Source: Bacteroidota bacterium (lineage in GTDB: Bacteria > Bacteroidota > Ignavibacteria > UBA10030 > UBA6906). Taken from it: a stretch of DNA of 64,000 nt. Every line of letters begins with the position of its first letter. Position 1 is the first letter of the stretch. Shown here one piece after another: positions 61,863-64,000 of the stretch. The notes beneath the pieces are model-generated. The model had not been told where the DNA came from. It did no database searches and was given only the letters and a program-made list of their open reading frames with translations. The stretch is from assembly GCA_030835135.1 (NCBI GenBank), contig JAUQWO010000011.1:62001-126000 (forward strand), given 5' to 3'. The position numbers were made by a program, and so were the translations under genes.

Positions 61863-63341
61863 ATGTCCCGTTTGCTCTCGTTCCTCCTCGGTGCGTGTGC
61901 TGTCACCGGCGTGACGTTCTGGTTCATCGTGGGTTTTCCATTCGAACACCACAATGAGTCCTACGTCATTGCCTCGCAACTCCACTCCATGGACTTCTGG
62001 TCGGCAACGTTCGGCCGGGTGTTTCCGGTCGCCAATCTCCGGCCGGCTGGACAGGGATTGATGTGGCTTGCGATGTCGATCCCCGCGGGGCTGGCCCTCC
62101 TCCAGATCTTCAACATCCTGTGCACCATAGCAGCATTCGTCCTCGCACTCCGGGCCGTGCGTGCTCGTGCTACCTTGAGCTATGCACTCTGTGTGACGGG
62201 AGCGGCTCTGTTCTCGGGGTACATCTTTCTCTTCCATCTCCATGGCGTATTCTACGGTCCCATGCTGATCCTGTGCTCGGCCCTGCTGGGTGCAACGCCT
62301 GCCCCGCTGGACGGCGCGACCGTGCGGCGCATGGGGGTCCTGACACTTGTGGTCCTGCTCTTCCATCCGTATGCCATCCTCCTGTTCGGTGCATGGGTCC
62401 TTGCCGGTCTGGTGGCTGGCACATTGACGCTTCGAACGGTCTTCACCCGGGATCTCCCCATGCATCTGGCAGTCGTTGCCGTTGCGGCGGTCGTCCTCCT
62501 TCTTCCACCACGTGAGGCTCCGCAGTCACCTGCTGCAATGCTCATCGGCGGACTCGTTTCCTATCAGGTGGTTGAGGTGCATCCTCTGGTGACCGCATTC
62601 ATCGGGATCCTGGTCGTCGTGACCATTGCGACGATGTGGCGTGGCGCACGACCGGGAGTAAAGATCGCGCTCGTCCTCGGTTCCCTGGGACTGTACCTCC
62701 TGGCTTTGCCCGCTGTGTTGATCTGGATCGCAGTGAATTTCGTGAAGGCTCTGCGCACCCGCCGGTGGACGCCGGCCTTCCTTCTCGCGGTCGCCACCAT
62801 GTTCCCGTTCCCGACCGCCACCGGATCGCCCACCTATGGCATCTTTGCGATCCTGATCGCCACCATCGTCATGGTGGACGGCCTGGAATGGCTCGAGGAG
62901 GGTGCGAGGGCCTGGCACCCCCGGATCGCCGGGACGGTGGTTGCGCTGGCACTGGTCTCCCTCATTCTTATCCGATCGGACGTGGGGATCCCCGGCGTGG
63001 AAGCACTGGCAAGGCCGTTGCATGCCGAACGGGAAAAAACGGCGCAGCTCCAGCAGATCCTTGACTGGAACACCTCACCCGGCGGGCCACGGGGAACCCT
63101 CACCCTGGGCCGGGAGTCGCTGAATCCGACCGCGGCAATGGATATCCTGGACCGGCGGTTCCGTCCCCCGACCAGCCAACCGTTCCTCGATCGCTACGTC
63201 CGTTCATACCTGACCCCCGGTACTCCGGCATCAGAGCGGATCCTGATCGTGACCTTCGGAGGCGATTCCATTCCCGGGCAGGTCCCGGTGATGTCCTTCC
63301 CCGGTCTCCACGCCGGCCCCGCACTGGTCTACAGCCGCTGA
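61863..63341 (+). CDS. Polytopic membrane protein of unknown function
   Basis: 492 residues from ATG 61863, with AAGGAG upstream. About ten to eleven hydrophobic segments (from 4-24 to about 345-360), then a soluble C-terminal part of about 120 residues. The first loop has 'FPFEHHNESYVIA' and 'FDxxW'-like Asp/Trp residues, faintly like GT-C glycosyltransferases, but I see no firm motif. Its place between the beta-helix protein and a lipoprotein suggests a surface-glycan role. Also possible: an unrelated membrane transporter. Confidence 0.7.
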   Translation: MSRLLSFLLGACAVTGVTFWFIVGFPFEHHNESYVIASQLHSMDFWSATFGRVFPVANLRPAGQGLMWLAMSIPAGLALLQIFNILCTIAAFVLALRAVRARATLSYALCVTGAALFSGYIFLFHLHGVFYGPMLILCSALLGATPAPLDGATVRRMGVLTLVVLLFHPYAILLFGAWVLAGLVAGTLTLRTVFTRDLPMHLAVVAVAAVVLLLPPREAPQSPAAMLIGGLVSYQVVEVHPLVTAFIGILVVVTIATMWRGARPGVKIALVLGSLGLYLLALPAVLIWIAVNFVKALRTRRWTPAFLLAVATMFPFPTATGSPTYGIFAILIATIVMVDGLEWLEEGARAWHPRIAGTVVALALVSLILIRSDVGIPGVEALARPLHAEREKTAQLQQILDWNTSPGGPRGTLTLGRESLNPTAAMDILDRRFRPPTSQPFLDRYVRSYLTPGTPASERILIVTFGGDSIPGQVPVMSFPGLHAGPALVYSR

Positions 63342-63449
63342 TCTGACCCCACCGAGAGGTATTCTGTGCGTGGTTCCCCCTCATGCGGACCGATCAATGG
63401 ACCGGCCCTGGCGCTGCGTTGCATGTCGGTGCACATTTATGTAGGTTCA

Positions 63450-63455
63450 TATATT
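63450..63455 (+). promoter_or_regulatory. Possible -7/-10 element TATATT before the last gene
   Basis: TATATTCA in an AT-rich patch, 23 bp before the TTG start at 63478. No CRP-like box lies 20-21 bp upstream of it. Confidence 0.3.
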
Positions 63456-63477
63456 CATCTTTTTTCCAGGGTGCGCA

Positions 63478-64000
63478 TTGAGTCGACTTCTGATGCTGTT
63501 GCTCCTACTTCCCGCGCTGTTCGCTCTTGCGTGCACTTCATCTGCGACGGGAAACAGGGATGGGATCAGAGGTGTGTGGGCTGTCGATGAAACGGAGAAG
63601 ATCCGCCGTGAAGATGTCGAACACCCGTTGATGCACGATCGACGCAACCGGGTGTGGAATGGCAGGGAGATCTCGCTGTTCGGTGCGCGCAATGAAGTCG
63701 TGGGGTTTCAGATCATCCTTGTCGGCGGCGACAGGAACGTTGACAGCATCCATGTCCGGCTGGACAGCCTCTCGGGCGGGCAGGATGTGCTCCGCGCTCA
63801 CGGCCCATCGGGCGACCCGTTCGATCATCGTGGGCGTGATGTGGAGCTGTTCCTCGAGCGGTACCTGCGCGTGGATCGGCGCAGCGAGTGGTGGTTGGCC
63901 GGAGCCCGGCCGCTGCCGGACGGGGATCATGTCGGATGGATCCCTGATGCGCTGGTCCCATACGACATTGAACTCCGCCACCTCAGGAAGCCAGGTGGCT
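63478..64000 (+). CDS. Lipoprotein, DUF4091/GH123-like N-terminus (cut by window end)
   Basis: An open frame runs from TTG 63478 to the window end; no stop is reached (174 codons visible). The start reads 'MSRLLMLLLLLPALFALAC', a lipoprotein signal with the lipobox A-L-A-C (ATG 63493 is an alternative start). AGGGTG lies just before the TTG. After the lipobox, 'VWAVDETEKIRRED' and 'LFGARNEVVGFQIILVGGD' resemble the N-terminal domain of large DUF4091/GH123-type proteins as I remember them. Opposite-strand ORFs over the same bases have no such signals. Likely an outer-membrane or periplasmic glycan-related enzyme. Confidence 0.7.
   Translation, partial: MSRLLMLLLLLPALFALACTSSATGNRDGIRGVWAVDETEKIRREDVEHPLMHDRRNRVWNGREISLFGARNEVVGFQIILVGGDRNVDSIHVRLDSLSGGQDVLRAHGPSGDPFDHRGRDVELFLERYLRVDRRSEWWLAGARPLPDGDHVGWIPDALVPYDIELRHLRKPGG

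Noticed and set aside
63420-63435. CRP-like box before the last gene (TGCAT-N6-GCACA)
   Set aside because: Only one half-site is close to the consensus and its distance to TATATT at 63450 is 14 bp, not 20-21.
1-64000. CRISPR arrays, tRNA/rRNA genes, insertion sequences, prophage or toxin-antitoxin genes
   Set aside because: No short regularly spaced repeats, no cloverleaf or rRNA sequence, and no transposase, integrase or toxin-like ORF were found on reading; the only repeats are coding-domain repeats.

Overview
The window comes from a GC-rich bacterium of the FCB group (Bacteroidota/Ignavibacteria-like). The main evidence is that seven proteins end in the 'Q-N-(Y/F)-P-N-P-F-N-P' module of type IX secretion (T9SS) sorting domains, and most promoters I can recognise carry a TAnnTT element rather than an E. 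coli TATAAT. I see no rRNA, tRNA, CRISPR array, transposase or phage gene. The window is essentially one long extracellular-polysaccharide and cell-surface-protein locus.

Layout. (1) 1-10.4 kb: the 3' part of a giant T9SS adhesin-like protein (about 725-bp repeats, ten IPT/TIG-like repeats, FN3, sorting domain), followed by two small exported proteins. (2) 10.4-11 kb: a divergent control region with a probable 45-codon membrane-protein gene on the minus strand. (3) 11-24.4 kb: a tightly packed exopolysaccharide operon: Wzc-like co-polymerase/tyrosine kinase, SLBB export protein, glycosyltransferases, two polysaccharide deacetylases, O-antigen-polymerase-like protein, six-hairpin enzyme, AlgD-like GDP-mannose dehydrogenase and a FemAB/GNAT-like acyltransferase. 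(4) 24.5-32.3 kb: sugar-nucleotide genes: DegT aminotransferase, then a second operon with a polyprenyl-phosphate sugar transferase, Gfo/Idh dehydrogenase, hexapeptide acetyltransferase, RfbF-like cytidylyltransferase, SDR and C-methyltransferase-like protein, closed by a clear intrinsic terminator. (5) 32.5-49.7 kb: six large exported surface proteins; five have T9SS tails and one ends in dockerin-like repeats. (6) 49.9-58.3 kb: more glycosyltransferases, a Wzx-type flippase, two tandem C-methyltransferase-like proteins and a convergent glycosyltransferase. (7) 58.5-64 kb: a beta-helix T9SS protein, a polytopic membrane protein and the start of a lipoprotein cut by the window end.

The genes together describe a surface-polymer programme: sugar nucleotides (GDP-mannuronate, probably a diacetamido-type sugar, a CDP-sugar) are assembled on a lipid carrier, flipped, polymerised and exported under a BY-kinase. 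Large T9SS proteins with carbohydrate-related folds are made from the same locus.

The most interesting signal is regulatory. Six translation-start regions carry a CRP-like palindrome (TGTGA-N6-TCACA or close variants). In four of them a TAnnTT promoter element begins exactly 21 bp after the palindrome, and in a fifth after 20 bp. This is the geometry of a class II CRP-activated promoter joined to a Bacteroidota-type -7 element, and it links the sugar-nucleotide operons, a glycosyltransferase operon and the surface-protein genes into one candidate regulon. All functional calls are from reading the sequence; no database search was run.
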